Shown piece by piece: positions 45,758 through 53,424 of a stretch of DNA of 64,000 bases. The position numbers and the translations under genes are program-made. The notes under the pieces are model-generated. The model ran no database searches. It was not told the DNA's origin and saw only the letters and a program-made list of their open reading frames with translations. This DNA is from an uncultured Clostridia bacterium (GTDB lineage: Bacteria > Bacillota > Clostridia > Christensenellales > UBA1242). How positions within the stretch are numbered: the stretch's first letter is position 1; every line of letters starts with the position of its first letter. The stretch is from the NCBI GenBank assembly GCA_947589025.1, contig CANQAY010000004.1, forward strand, positions 1 to 64,000, given 5' to 3'.

Positions 45758-46069
45758 ATGAAAGATTTAACAGAAAAAGATTTTGATAAAACAATAAAAA
45801 GCAAAAAGCTTTCAGTTATTGATTTTTTTGCAACTTGGTGCATGCCTTGCCGAATGTTAAAACCAATTTTAGAAAAAGTTGAACAAAATGTTAAAGATGC
45901 CAATTTCTATTCACTTGATATTGACGAAAATGACGAAATAGCCAAACGCTATAGGGTGTTTAGCGTGCCAACAGTTATCTGTTTTATGAATGGTGAAATT
46001 GTAGATAGTTTGGTGGGTTTAAGCAGTTATGACGAGGTTATAGATTTTGTAAATAGATGTAAAGGTTAG
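45758..46069 (+). CDS. trxA: Thioredoxin
   Basis: A 103-residue thioredoxin fold with active-site WCMPC (Cys28, Cys31) in FFATWCMPCRMLKPIL, and the cis-proline in FSVPTVICF. The usual WCGPC is altered at the first X position, which may shift its redox potential or partner choice. GAGG precedes ATG 45758, 7 nt after tcdA. A perfect terminator overlaps its stop. No thioredoxin reductase is adjacent. Confidence 0.92.
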   Translation: MKDLTEKDFDKTIKSKKLSVIDFFATWCMPCRMLKPILEKVEQNVKDANFYSLDIDENDEIAKRYRVFSVPTVICFMNGEIVDSLVGLSSYDEVIDFVNRCKG

Positions 46070-46091
46070 CAAAAATTTGCTAATTTTTTTT
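46066..46091 (+). terminator. Terminator of trxA
   Basis: TTAGCAAA (46066-46073), loop AA, TTTGCTAA (46076-46083), long T run; includes the stop codon. Confidence 0.85.
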
Positions 46092-46172
46092 ATTTTTTAT
46101 TAAAAAATGGCAAAAATAAGTGTAAAATATGCCAAAAATAAAGAATTTTATAAATTTTTTTTGTTTTTGATA

Positions 46173-46201
46173 TTGACAAATTAACATAGTTATGTTAAAT
46201 T
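46173..46201 (+). promoter_or_regulatory. Promoter of the cysteine desulfurase operon with internal palindrome
   Basis: TTGACA (46173-46178), 17 nt, TAAATT (46196-46201). The spacer is filled by TTAACATA-GT-TATGTTAA (46181-46198), a perfect inverted repeat that looks like a repressor site. Confidence 0.7.
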
Positions 46202-46219
46202 TTATATTGGAGTGAAACT

Positions 46220-47407
46220 ATGGATAAAATTTATTTAGATAACGCATCCACCACAAGCCTAAGTGCAGAAGTTTTAAACGCCATGATGCCAGTGTTAACT
46301 GACAATTTTGGCAACACTTCATCCATACATTCTTTTGGCAGAGAGGCTAGTGCTGTGGTTGATGCAAGTAGAGATTTAATTGCTGAAACAATTAATGCAA
46401 ATTCAAATGAAATTTATTTTACCTCAAGCGGAAGTGAGGCAAACACAATGGCAATTATTGGCATTGCAATGGCAAACCGTAACCGCGGCAACCACATTAT
46501 TACAAGCAAAATTGAACACCCATCAATTTTAAACGCTTGCAAATTTTTGGAAAGAAACGGCTACGAAGTTACCTATCTTGATGTAGACAAAAACGGCTTT
46601 ATCCGTTTTGCAGATTTGCTTCGCTACATTAAAAACACCACAATTTTGGTGTCTATTATGGGCGCAAATAACGAGTTGGGCACTATTCAAAACCTTAAAG
46701 CAATTGCCCAAACAGCACATGAAAAGGGCGCAATTTTCCACACCGATGCAGTGCAACTTTATGGCAACATGCAGTTAGATGTTGAAGAAATAGGCATAGA
46801 TGCAATGACAATTTCTGCACACAAAATTTATGGCCCTAAAGGGGTTGGTTGCTTATATGTTTCTAACGGCATTAAGGTGGACCCAATTATATTTGGCGGA
46901 AATCAAGAAAGGGGCAAACGCGGTGGCACAACCAACACGGCAGGCATTGTTGGCTTTGCAAAAGCTTGCGAAATTGCAAATAGAGATATGCGCACAAACA
47001 ACCACAAATTGCGTGAATTAAGTGAATATTTTGTGTCTAAATTAACCGAAATGGTTGAAAACATTACAATAAACGCAAATGTAAGGCAAAAACTTCCACA
47101 AATAATTTCAGTTGCATTCACCGGCGTTGATGGTGAAAGTTTGCTTACTAAATTAGATTTAAACGGCGTTGCAGTTTCTACCGGCAGCGCTTGCACAAGC
47201 AACAGCTTGGCAGTATCACACGTTATGTCTGCCATTGGGCTTAAAAATGACGATGCTAAAAGCACCATTCGCTTTAGCCTTGGCAAAAACAATAGTTATG
47301 AAGAAATAGATACAGCACTTAACATAATTAAAAAATCGGTAGACGAATTGCGTGCCTATTCCTCAACCTATTCGGCAAAAACTCGTAAAAGAAAGGGGGA
47401 TAAATAA
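46220..47407 (+). CDS. Cysteine desulfurase (NifS/IscS family)
   Basis: A 395-residue PLP enzyme that delivers sulfur from cysteine. It shows YLDNASTTSLS at the N-terminus, SSGSEANTMAI, FHTDAVQ, the PLP lysine in SAHKIYGPKGVG near residue 203, and the persulfide cysteine in STGSACTS near residue 325. GGAGTG precedes ATG 46220. The gene after it encodes an unusual IscU-like protein, so the pair resembles a nifS-nifU module. The mnmA gene, often third, is absent, so I leave the specific symbol blank. Confidence 0.93.
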   Translation: MDKIYLDNASTTSLSAEVLNAMMPVLTDNFGNTSSIHSFGREASAVVDASRDLIAETINANSNEIYFTSSGSEANTMAIIGIAMANRNRGNHIITSKIEHPSILNACKFLERNGYEVTYLDVDKNGFIRFADLLRYIKNTTILVSIMGANNELGTIQNLKAIAQTAHEKGAIFHTDAVQLYGNMQLDVEEIGIDAMTISAHKIYGPKGVGCLYVSNGIKVDPIIFGGNQERGKRGGTTNTAGIVGFAKACEIANRDMRTNNHKLRELSEYFVSKLTEMVENITINANVRQKLPQIISVAFTGVDGESLLTKLDLNGVAVSTGSACTSNSLAVSHVMSAIGLKNDDAKSTIRFSLGKNNSYEEIDTALNIIKKSVDELRAYSSTYSAKTRKRKGDK

Positions 47408-47409
47408 CT

Positions 47410-47787
47410 ATGTATTCAAATGAAGTTTTAAAAATATTTTCTAATCCATTAAATGCGGGCAGAATTGTTAAAGCTGAAGGCATTGCAGAAAATGTTAATG
47501 CCGACAACACCGCAAATGTTGAATTTTCTCTTAGAATTGAATCTAACGTTATTACCGATGCAAAATTTCGCGCACAGGCTAACCCATATATAATTGCCGT
47601 GTGTGACACAATTGCCGGCCTTATAAAAAACAAAAAGGCCAATATGCTTTCGTTAGACGAATTTCAAATTAAATCATCACTTGGTGAAAATAACCCTACC
47701 GACATTCAATTTTGCATAGATTGTGTTAAATTGGCAGTTAATGATTATGTAGAAAAAATGGCAAAATCTAGCAAAACAAAAGCCTAA
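47410..47787 (+). CDS. Divergent IscU/NifU-like protein
   Basis: A 125-residue protein aligned by eye with IscU: MYSNEVLKIFSNPLNAG matches the N-terminal NPRNVG-type start, and QFCIDCVKLAVNDYV the C-terminal Cys helix. Of the three scaffold cysteines, only the last is clearly kept: the CGD site is replaced by NADNTANVE and the GC-site by ANPYIIAVC, where a Cys occurs a few residues later. It may have lost or altered cluster binding, or serve as a sulfur carrier. It starts 2 nt after the desulfurase and is surely cotranscribed. Homology is probable, function is not established. Confidence 0.72.
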   Translation: MYSNEVLKIFSNPLNAGRIVKAEGIAENVNADNTANVEFSLRIESNVITDAKFRAQANPYIIAVCDTIAGLIKNKKANMLSLDEFQIKSSLGENNPTDIQFCIDCVKLAVNDYVEKMAKSSKTKA

Positions 47788-47836
47788 AATAATACATATT
47801 TCGCCTATTTTAGCAAAAAATAAAGTAGGAGGGAAT

Positions 47837-48025
47837 ATGAAAGAATTATTAATTGGCATGGGCATTGGTTTTGTTGTTGGTGCCATCACTTGCAAAGTAA
47901 ACAAACCGGTTGCCGATACCGTTGAAAAAGGTGTTGAAAAGGGCAAAGAAATCATTGAAGATATTAAAGATGAAATTGAAACCCAAACCAAAAAACAAAA
48001 AAAACAAAAGAAAAATGCGGATTAA
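47837..48025 (+). CDS. Small YtxH-like membrane protein, 62 aa
   Basis: An N-terminal hydrophobic segment (ELLIGMGIGFVVGAITC, about residues 3-19) with glycine zipper-like spacing is followed by a charged amphipathic helix (VEKGVEKGKEIIEDIKDEIE) and a Lys-rich tail. This is the plan of YtxH-like (gas vesicle GvpP-like) proteins. AGGAGGG lies before ATG 47837. The stop codon is in the terminator loop. The role is unknown; such proteins are often linked to envelope stress. Confidence 0.72.
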   Translation: MKELLIGMGIGFVVGAITCKVNKPVADTVEKGVEKGKEIIEDIKDEIETQTKKQKKQKKNAD

Positions 48026-48039
48026 ACCCGCATTTTTTT
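48013..48039 (+). terminator. Terminator of the YtxH-like gene
   Basis: AAATGCGG (48013-48020), loop ATTAAAC with the stop codon, CCGCATTT (48028-48035), T run. Confidence 0.88.
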
Positions 48040-48058
48040 ATTGCAATAAGCAAAATGT

Positions 48059-48087
48059 TTGCTTTTTAACAACATTTGTTTTATAAT
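48059..48087 (+). promoter_or_regulatory. Promoter of ruvX, predicted leaderless start at 48094
   Basis: TTGCTT (48059-48064), 17 nt, TATAAT (48082-48087), 6 nt, ATG 48094; no Shine-Dalgarno. Confidence 0.75.
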
Positions 48088-48093
48088 AATAAT

Positions 48094-48507
48094 ATGAAGG
48101 CAATGGGAATAGATTATGGCTTAAAGCGCATTGGCATTGCGTTTAGTGATGAAACCAAATTTTTGGCAAGCCCTTACATCGTTTATCACACCCAAGGGGA
48201 AGAAAAAGATTTGCAATTTTTGGCCAATTTAATTAATTTAAATAAGGTTGATGAAATTGTGTGTGGCCTGCCGCTAAACACAAAAGGTGAAGAAGAGGCA
48301 ATTGCCTTAAAAACTAGGGGTTTTATGGCTAAATTAATGGCAATAACCCAAATTAAACCCGTGTTCGTAGATGAGCGAATGTCTAGCGTTATGGCAGAAG
48401 AATATTTATCCGAGCGCGAAAAAGATTGGCGCAAAAGAAAAGAAAAATTGGATGCTGTTGCCGCCTCAATAATTTTGCAAGATTATTTAGATAATAAAAG
48501 GAGATAA
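48094..48507 (+). CDS. ruvX: Holliday junction resolvase-like RuvX (YqgF)
   Basis: A 137-residue RNase H-fold protein for pre-16S rRNA maturation and possibly recombination. The N-terminus AMGIDYGLKRIGIAFSDE holds the first catalytic Asp, VDERMSSVMAE the Glu, and KLDAVAASIILQDYLD the last Asp. The start ATG 48094 fits both the family and the leaderless promoter; the in-frame codon at 48076 lies in the promoter. It precedes a DUF1292 gene, as in the yrrK-yrzB pair of B. subtilis. Confidence 0.94.
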   Translation: MKAMGIDYGLKRIGIAFSDETKFLASPYIVYHTQGEEKDLQFLANLINLNKVDEIVCGLPLNTKGEEEAIALKTRGFMAKLMAITQIKPVFVDERMSSVMAEEYLSEREKDWRKRKEKLDAVAASIILQDYLDNKRR

Positions 48508-48509
48508 TT

Positions 48510-48857
48510 ATGAAAGATTTAAGGGATGACCTTAACTTAAAAAACAAAAAACTAAAGGCAATGGACCCAATTGAACAAATTTTGGATGAAGAAAATTACG
48601 ATAACGTTATTCTTTATGACCCTGAAAAAAAACCTATTGAGTTTGAACAAGTGGCAGTAATTCCAGTTGACAAACCAACTGGGGAACAAACACTTTACAC
48701 AATTATGATTCCTGTAACTCCAATGCAAGGTGTAAGCGAGGGCGAGGGCGTTGTTTTTAAAATTGACGAACAAACCCGCGATATTGAAGTGGTTAATGAT
48801 GAAAAGGTTATTGATAAAGTGCTTGAAATTTACCAAAAACTTGTTGAAGAGGGTTAA
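48510..48857 (+). CDS. DUF1292 family protein (YrzB-like)
   Basis: A 115-residue acidic protein with the DUF1292 core: ENYDNVILYDPEKKPIEFEQVAVIPVD, read as NVILYD...FEQVAVIP, then YTIMIPV and EGVVFKID, ending in a helix DKVLEIYQKLVEEG. AGGAG within the last codons of ruvX precedes ATG 48510. The family is found next to ruvX throughout Bacillota, function unknown. A weak hairpin (CAACC/GGTTG) just after the stop may act as terminator. Confidence 0.85.
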   Translation: MKDLRDDLNLKNKKLKAMDPIEQILDEENYDNVILYDPEKKPIEFEQVAVIPVDKPTGEQTLYTIMIPVTPMQGVSEGEGVVFKIDEQTRDIEVVNDEKVIDKVLEIYQKLVEEG

Positions 48858-48908
48858 TTAGCAACCTTGGGTTGTGTTAATTTTATTTTAAAAAATTGTT
48901 TAAATCTA

Positions 48909-48937
48909 TTGACTTAAGCAGTTTTTTTTGTTAATAT
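48909..48937 (+). promoter_or_regulatory. Promoter of rpsB-tsf
   Basis: TTGACT (48909-48914), 17 nt, extended TGT-TAATAT (48932-48937); predicted +1 near 48944. Confidence 0.75.
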
Positions 48938-48958
48938 TTAATAGTTTAAAGAAATTAG

Positions 48959-49016
48959 CACCCAATTTGATTGCTTGTCTGTTCCTTTTTGGTTAAAAGC
49001 AAAATGACGATTGGGG
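48959..49016 (+). promoter_or_regulatory. Structured 5' leader of rpsB
   Basis: Outer stem CCCAAT (48961-48966) with ATTGGG (49010-49015); inner stem TTGCTT (48971-48976) with AAGCAA (48997-49002). It lies in a 96-nt leader before AGGAGG. Autogenous control by S2 is known in other bacteria, which suggests a similar role here. Confidence 0.5.
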
Positions 49017-49039
49017 AAGACGTAAACAGGAGGTATAAA

Positions 49040-49888
49040 ATGTCAGTTATTTCTATGAAACAATTATTGGAGGCCGGTTGCCACTTCGGTCACCAAACTA
49101 GGAAATGGAATCCTAAAATGAAAAAGTATATCTTCACAGACAGAAATGATATTCATATCATAAATTTGGAAGATACTTCTAAACAAATTGATGTGGCTTA
49201 TAAATTTATTAAAGAAAAAGTGCAAAGTGGTGCAAATGTGTTGTTTATTGGCACCAAAAAACAAGCACAAGAGGCCGTTAAGCAAGAGGCTGAGCGCTCT
49301 AACATGTTTTACATTAACACCCGTTGGTTGGGCGGCACTTTAACAAACTTCACCACCATCCGCAAAAGGATTGATAGGATGAACAAGTTAAACAATATGG
49401 AAGCTTTGGGGGATTTTGACCTTCTTCCTAAAAAAGAAGTTATTAAACTTAAAGCTGAGCGTGATAAACTTGCTGCCAACTTGTCCGGCATTAAGGATAT
49501 GACATCTATCCCAGGCCTAATTATTATGGTTGACCCACACATTGAGCACATTGCCGTTAAAGAGGCTAAAAAGTTAAATATTCCAACTGTTGGCATTGTG
49601 GATACTAATAGTGACCCAGACGATGTTACCATTTGCATCCCAGCAAATGATGATGCTATTGGCAGTGTTAACCTAATTTTAAGCGCTTTAACCGATGCAA
49701 TTATGGAGGCCAAGGGCGGCGTTGTGTTGCACGACCTTGACGCTAAGGATGAAGATGTTTCTATGGCAAGCGTGGTTGCAGGCAGCACAATAGCAAGGCA
49801 GGAAGAAAGCGAAGAGCAGCCAGAAACTGTTGAAAAGAAAAAGCGCCCAAGCAAGAAAAAAGAAAAGAAAGAAAAGGAAGGGGAATAA
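49040..49888 (+). CDS. rpsB: 30S ribosomal protein S2
   Basis: A 282-residue protein with the S2 start [55 protein letters not shown] and [12 protein letters not shown] motifs. The last 50 residues form an acidic-then-Lys-rich tail beyond the normal S2 core. AGGAGG (49028-49033) lies 6 nt before ATG 49040. The open frame continues upstream through the leader, but that region is a folded RNA, not protein. tsf follows after 1 nt. Confidence 0.97.
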   Translation: MSVISMKQLLEAGCHFGHQTRKWNPKMKKYIFTDRNDIHIINLEDTSKQIDVAYKFIKEKVQSGANVLFIGTKKQAQEAVKQEAERSNMFYINTRWLGGTLTNFTTIRKRIDRMNKLNNMEALGDFDLLPKKEVIKLKAERDKLAANLSGIKDMTSIPGLIIMVDPHIEHIAVKEAKKLNIPTVGIVDTNSDPDDVTICIPANDDAIGSVNLILSALTDAIMEAKGGVVLHDLDAKDEDVSMASVVAGSTIARQEESEEQPETVEKKKRPSKKKEKKEKEGE

Positions 49889-49889
49889 T

Positions 49890-50543
49890 ATGCAAATTAC
49901 AGCAAAAGATGTCGCAAATTTAAGGGAAATGACCGGTGCCGGCATGATGGATTGCAAAAAGGCATTAACTGATGCTGACGGCAATTTCGACAAGGCCGTT
50001 GAACTTTTGCGTGAACGCGGCGTTGCAAAGGCCGCTAAAAAAGAGGGCAGAATTGCTGCCGAAGGCTTCATTGAGTGTTATGTTCATGGGGGCGGAGCAT
50101 TCGCTTCTATGGTGGAAATTAATACCGAAACCGATTTCGTTGCTAAAAACCCAGAACTTAGGGAATTTGCTCACAACATTGCAATGCAAGTTGTTGCAAG
50201 CAAGCCAATTTGTGTTAATGTAAACGAAGTTCCGGCAGATAAACTTGCCACCGAGCGCAACATTTACCGCACTCAACTTTTAAACGAGGGCAAACCAGCT
50301 GCAATGGTTGATAAAATTGTTGACGGCAAAATTAACAAATATTATGAAGAAGTTGTGCTTATGGAGCAACCTTATATTAAGGACGAAGCCGGCAAGAAGA
50401 AAGTTAAAGATGTTTTAACTGAACTTGTTGCAAAAATTGGTGAAAAAATCACAATTCGTAGATTTGTGCTTATGACAATGGGCGAGGGCCTTGAAAAGCG
50501 CAATGAAGATTTTGCTGCAGAAGTTGCAAAACAATCAAAATAA
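49890..50543 (+). CDS. tsf: Translation elongation factor Ts
   Basis: A 217-residue nucleotide exchange factor for EF-Tu. It has the UBA-like N-terminus [21 protein letters not shown], the ETDFVAKN site and a single shortened core, matching the compact EF-Ts of many Clostridia rather than the 280-300-residue form. AAGGGGAA precedes ATG 49890. pyrH, which should follow, is missing; an inverted gene occupies the place before frr. Confidence 0.96.
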   Translation: MQITAKDVANLREMTGAGMMDCKKALTDADGNFDKAVELLRERGVAKAAKKEGRIAAEGFIECYVHGGGAFASMVEINTETDFVAKNPELREFAHNIAMQVVASKPICVNVNEVPADKLATERNIYRTQLLNEGKPAAMVDKIVDGKINKYYEEVVLMEQPYIKDEAGKKKVKDVLTELVAKIGEKITIRRFVLMTMGEGLEKRNEDFAAEVAKQSK

Positions 50544-50544
50544 T

Positions 50545-50573
50545 AAAAAATAGGGCATAACGCCTTATTTTTT
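50545..50573. terminator. Bidirectional terminator after tsf
   Basis: AAAAAATAGGGC (50545-50556), loop ATAAC, GCCTTATTTTTT (50562-50573); U-tracts on both strands serve tsf and the convergent gene. Confidence 0.82.
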
Positions 50574-51102
50574 ATACATTTTTTGTGTCATTAATCATTG
50601 ATTTATACATTGCCTTTAATTGTTTATAAATATATCTTTTGCCGCGTTTAAAACGAAGATCTTTGGCAAGTTGCCTAACACATTCAACATCTCCTGTCGA
50701 TCTAAGGGCCTCAAACAAACCATCCAACCACCAAGCGTCGTATTCAATAAATTTGGCTATATATTTAGCATTTTTTAATTCACAAACATAATCCTTAACT
50801 TGAATGATAGTAAAGCCGGGGATAGCACCGCTGTTAAAATCTTTATGCAAATTTATCATAAATTCATCATCTACACCATTTTCGGTAATATATGCAATTC
50901 TTTCATTTAATAATGCGTGAGCCTCTTCTTTTGTATAATTACTTTTCCCATAACTTGACTCCCACAAGTCATTGCTATTATCTGCATAATAAGTAGCGCC
51001 CGCAAAAACAAAGTTTCCAGATTTATCCTTTTCACCAATTTGCAAATCGTTTAAATAATTTTGAACTAATTTATTTAATAAACTAACATTTTCTGCTTTC
51101 AT
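50572..51102 (-). CDS. Unknown protein, 176 aa
   Basis: Not recognised. The 176 residues are soluble and largely helical; visible stretches are [20 protein letters not shown], then [19 protein letters not shown] and [20 protein letters not shown]. No enzyme motif or membrane segment is present. The start is set at ATG 51102 because AAGGAG lies 8 nt upstream; a longer frame from 51153 would run through the promoter. It sits inverted exactly where pyrH normally lies between tsf and frr. Confidence 0.65.
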   Translation of the reverse strand: MKAENVSLLNKLVQNYLNDLQIGEKDKSGNFVFAGATYYADNSNDLWESSYGKSNYTKEEAHALLNERIAYITENGVDDEFMINLHKDFNSGAIPGFTIIQVKDYVCELKNAKYIAKFIEYDAWWLDGLFEALRSTGDVECVRQLAKDLRFKRGKRYIYKQLKAMYKSMINDTKNV

Positions 51103-51121
51103 AAATTTACTCCTTGTATAT

Positions 51122-51150
51122 AATTTAGCATAATATTGCAAATTTGTCAA
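51122..51150 (-). promoter_or_regulatory. Promoter of the 50572-51102 gene
   Basis: Minus-strand TTGACA (51145-51150), 17 nt, TAAATT (51122-51127). Confidence 0.72.
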
Positions 51151-51180
51151 CACCTAAAATAAATTATAAACTTAAAACAG

Positions 51181-51209
51181 TTGCTATTTTTTGATAAATT
51201 CGCTATCAT
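51181..51209 (+). promoter_or_regulatory. Promoter of frr-uppS-cdsA
   Basis: TTGCTA (51181-51186), 17 nt, TATCAT (51204-51209); AGGAG before ATG 51226. Confidence 0.65.
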
Positions 51210-51225
51210 TATATTAGGAGATTTT

Positions 51226-51792
51226 ATGAACGAAAATGTTGAAATGAATTTAATGGAATATGAGGAGCAGTTGGATAAATGCTTTAACCATTTAATAGAT
51301 GAATATATGGTAATCCGCGTTGGCAGAGCAAACCCTAAGGTTATTGAAAATGTTATGGTGGACTATTATGGCACACGCACACCACTTAAACTAACTTGCA
51401 ACATAACAGTGCAGGATGCCCGCATGATTGTAGTTAGCCCATGGGATGTTTCCACCTTGCGCAATTTGCGCGCCGGGTTGGAAGCGGCAAACACCGGGCT
51501 TTCAATTAGTGACGATGGCAAAATAATTAGGGTAGGCTTTCCAATGTTAACAGAGGAGCGCAGGCGAGAATTTTGTAAAGACGCTAAAAAGCTTTTGGAA
51601 GAAAGCAAAGTTGCAATGCGCAATGCTAGGCGAGATGTGCTTGAAGTTTTTAAAACTATGAAAAAGAATGCCGAAATTAGTGAAGACGAATACAATTCGT
51701 TAGAAAAAGATGTTCAAAAAAGCATAGATAATTTTACTGCTCGTGCCGATAGCGCTTGCGAAAAGAAAATTGCCGAAATAATGGAAGTTTAA
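51226..51792 (+). CDS. frr: Ribosome recycling factor
   Basis: A 188-residue protein that splits post-termination ribosomes with EF-G. The N-terminal coiled domain has the RVGRANPKVIENVMVDYYGT block; IVVSPWDVSTLRNL and the FPMLTEERRREFCKDAKKL region follow, and the C-terminal helix carries DEYNSLEKDVQK. ATG 51226 follows AGGAG. uppS starts directly after its stop codon. Confidence 0.96.
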   Translation: MNENVEMNLMEYEEQLDKCFNHLIDEYMVIRVGRANPKVIENVMVDYYGTRTPLKLTCNITVQDARMIVVSPWDVSTLRNLRAGLEAANTGLSISDDGKIIRVGFPMLTEERRREFCKDAKKLLEESKVAMRNARRDVLEVFKTMKKNAEISEDEYNSLEKDVQKSIDNFTARADSACEKKIAEIMEV

Positions 51793-52512
51793 ATGAACAT
51801 AGAAAAACTAAAAACTGACCCACGCATGCCAAAGCACATTGCTTTTATTGTGGACGGCAATGGCAGATGGGCAACAAAACGCCATTTGTTAAGGTCGGCA
51901 GGGCACAAAGCAGGGTTAGATAATTTAAAATTGCAAATAGATTTTGTTAAAGATTTAGGCATAAAAAATTTGTCTATGTATTGTTTTTCTTGTGAAAATT
52001 GGAAAAGAAACAAAGAAGAAGTTGATTTTTTAATGAATCTTTTTAATACAATGTTAGACGATTTTAAAAATGACTATTTAAATAAAGATGTGCGCATTCT
52101 CATTTCTGGCAATTTGGACGACGAGCGCCTGCCAAAACAGGTTAGGGATAAAGCAAAAGAAATTATGGAACTAACCAAAAATAAAACTGGGTTTGTTATT
52201 AATGCTTGCATAAATTATGGCGGCAGGCAAGAAATTTTAAAGGCAGTTAATGAACTTTTAGTTGAAAAAGCCACAAAAGTTGACGAAAAAACATTTGAGC
52301 AACATCTATACACAGCCGATATGCTTCCGCTAGATTTTGTTATTAGAACAAGCGGGGAAAATAGAACAAGCAACTTCTTAACCTGGCAGTCTACATATAG
52401 TGAATGGTATTTCCCTAAAAAATTATGGCCTAGCTTTACTAAAAAAGACCTTATAAAAGCATTAAAAATTTATATGAAGCGCGATAGGCGATTTGGAGGG
52501 GTTAAAGCATGA
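51793..52512 (+). CDS. uppS: Isoprenyl transferase (undecaprenyl diphosphate synthase)
   Basis: A 239-residue cis-prenyltransferase making the C55 lipid carrier for peptidoglycan. It shows MPKHIAFIVDGNGRWATKR (catalytic Asp), FSCENWKRN, FVINACINYGGRQEIL, and FVIRTSGENRTSNFLTWQS. The usual RTSGExR-(L/I)SNF form is intact. It ends in an ATGA overlap with cdsA. Confidence 0.96.
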   Translation: MNIEKLKTDPRMPKHIAFIVDGNGRWATKRHLLRSAGHKAGLDNLKLQIDFVKDLGIKNLSMYCFSCENWKRNKEEVDFLMNLFNTMLDDFKNDYLNKDVRILISGNLDDERLPKQVRDKAKEIMELTKNKTGFVINACINYGGRQEILKAVNELLVEKATKVDEKTFEQHLYTADMLPLDFVIRTSGENRTSNFLTWQSTYSEWYFPKKLWPSFTKKDLIKALKIYMKRDRRFGGVKA

Positions 52513-53402
52513 AACAACGAACAATTACAAGTGTTTATATAGTTTTGGCGGTGGCACTTGCCATTGCAGCCAAGTTTTTGCCTGTTGTTGGCAACTATAT
52601 TTTTGATATTTTTATTTTAGTATTAACTCTAGTTGCCAGTTTTGAAATGTGCAACCTGCTAGAAGCAATGGGCAAGCGCATTAATAGAATATTAGTTAGC
52701 TTTTATTGCCTATTTAATTACATAATTTTGCTTATTTTTGTTAATTTTGTTAATTATTATTATATCCCATTAATTCAACTTGGCATGCTTGCGGCGTATT
52801 TCTTAATTATATTTTTTGCCGAATTGTCAGTTAAAAATGGGCTTGCTGCCAAAGTAAAATTAAAAACAAGCCTATTAAGTTTGTTGGCGTGCTTTTATCC
52901 GGGCTTTTTATTCACAAATTATTTGTTTATAAATCACATAGATGCTTTTGCTGGAATAAATCATCTGTCAGTAGTGCTAATTTTGCTTGTTATTGCCATA
53001 ACATTTTTAACAGATACATTTGCATATCTTGTTGGCAGAACATTTAAGGGCCCAAAAATTGCGCCTAAAATTAGCCCTAAAAAAACTTATAGCGGCTGCA
53101 TTGGTGGTTTATTGGGTGGCATAATTGGGGCAATGCTGGTGTTTGCTTTGCTTAACGTACCGTCTCTTAAAATTATATTGTCAACTTATTCGCTAAAATG
53201 GTGGCATTTTATGTTGGTTGGTTTGGTTGTGTCGGTTATTGACCAAATTGGTGACCTAGTTGAAAGCAAAATTAAAAGGGTGGCGGCCGTTAAGGATAGC
53301 GGCAACATTTTCCCCGGCCATGGCGGAATGCTGGATAGAATTGACGCCATGATATTTGTTGTTACATCCATAACAATTTTTGCAATAATTTTCATAATTT
53401 AA
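52509..53402 (+). CDS. cdsA: Phosphatidate cytidylyltransferase
   Basis: A 297-residue integral membrane enzyme forming CDP-diacylglycerol. At least seven hydrophobic segments are visible; the diagnostic C-terminal block is DTFAYLVGRTFKGPKIAPKISPKKTYSG (kept here as GRTFKGPKIAPKISPKKT) and IDQIGDLVESKIKR with KDSGNIFPGHGGMLDRIDA. dxr, often the next gene, is absent; rseP follows after 22 nt. Confidence 0.95.
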   Translation: MKQRTITSVYIVLAVALAIAAKFLPVVGNYIFDIFILVLTLVASFEMCNLLEAMGKRINRILVSFYCLFNYIILLIFVNFVNYYYIPLIQLGMLAAYFLIIFFAELSVKNGLAAKVKLKTSLLSLLACFYPGFLFTNYLFINHIDAFAGINHLSVVLILLVIAITFLTDTFAYLVGRTFKGPKIAPKISPKKTYSGCIGGLLGGIIGAMLVFALLNVPSLKIILSTYSLKWWHFMLVGLVVSVIDQIGDLVESKIKRVAAVKDSGNIFPGHGGMLDRIDAMIFVVTSITIFAIIFII

Positions 53403-53424
53403 TTTATAAAAAATATATTATATT

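Noticed and set aside
43793-46069. A new defence system built from the DGNHR protein, the E1-like protein and thioredoxin
   Set aside because: The E1-like protein has all hallmarks of TcdA, a tRNA-modification enzyme, and no effector or E2-like protein is present.
48971-49039. S2 N-terminal extension of 23 residues in frame with rpsB
   Set aside because: The extension lies in the structured leader; AGGAGG and the family N-terminus mark ATG 49040 as the start.
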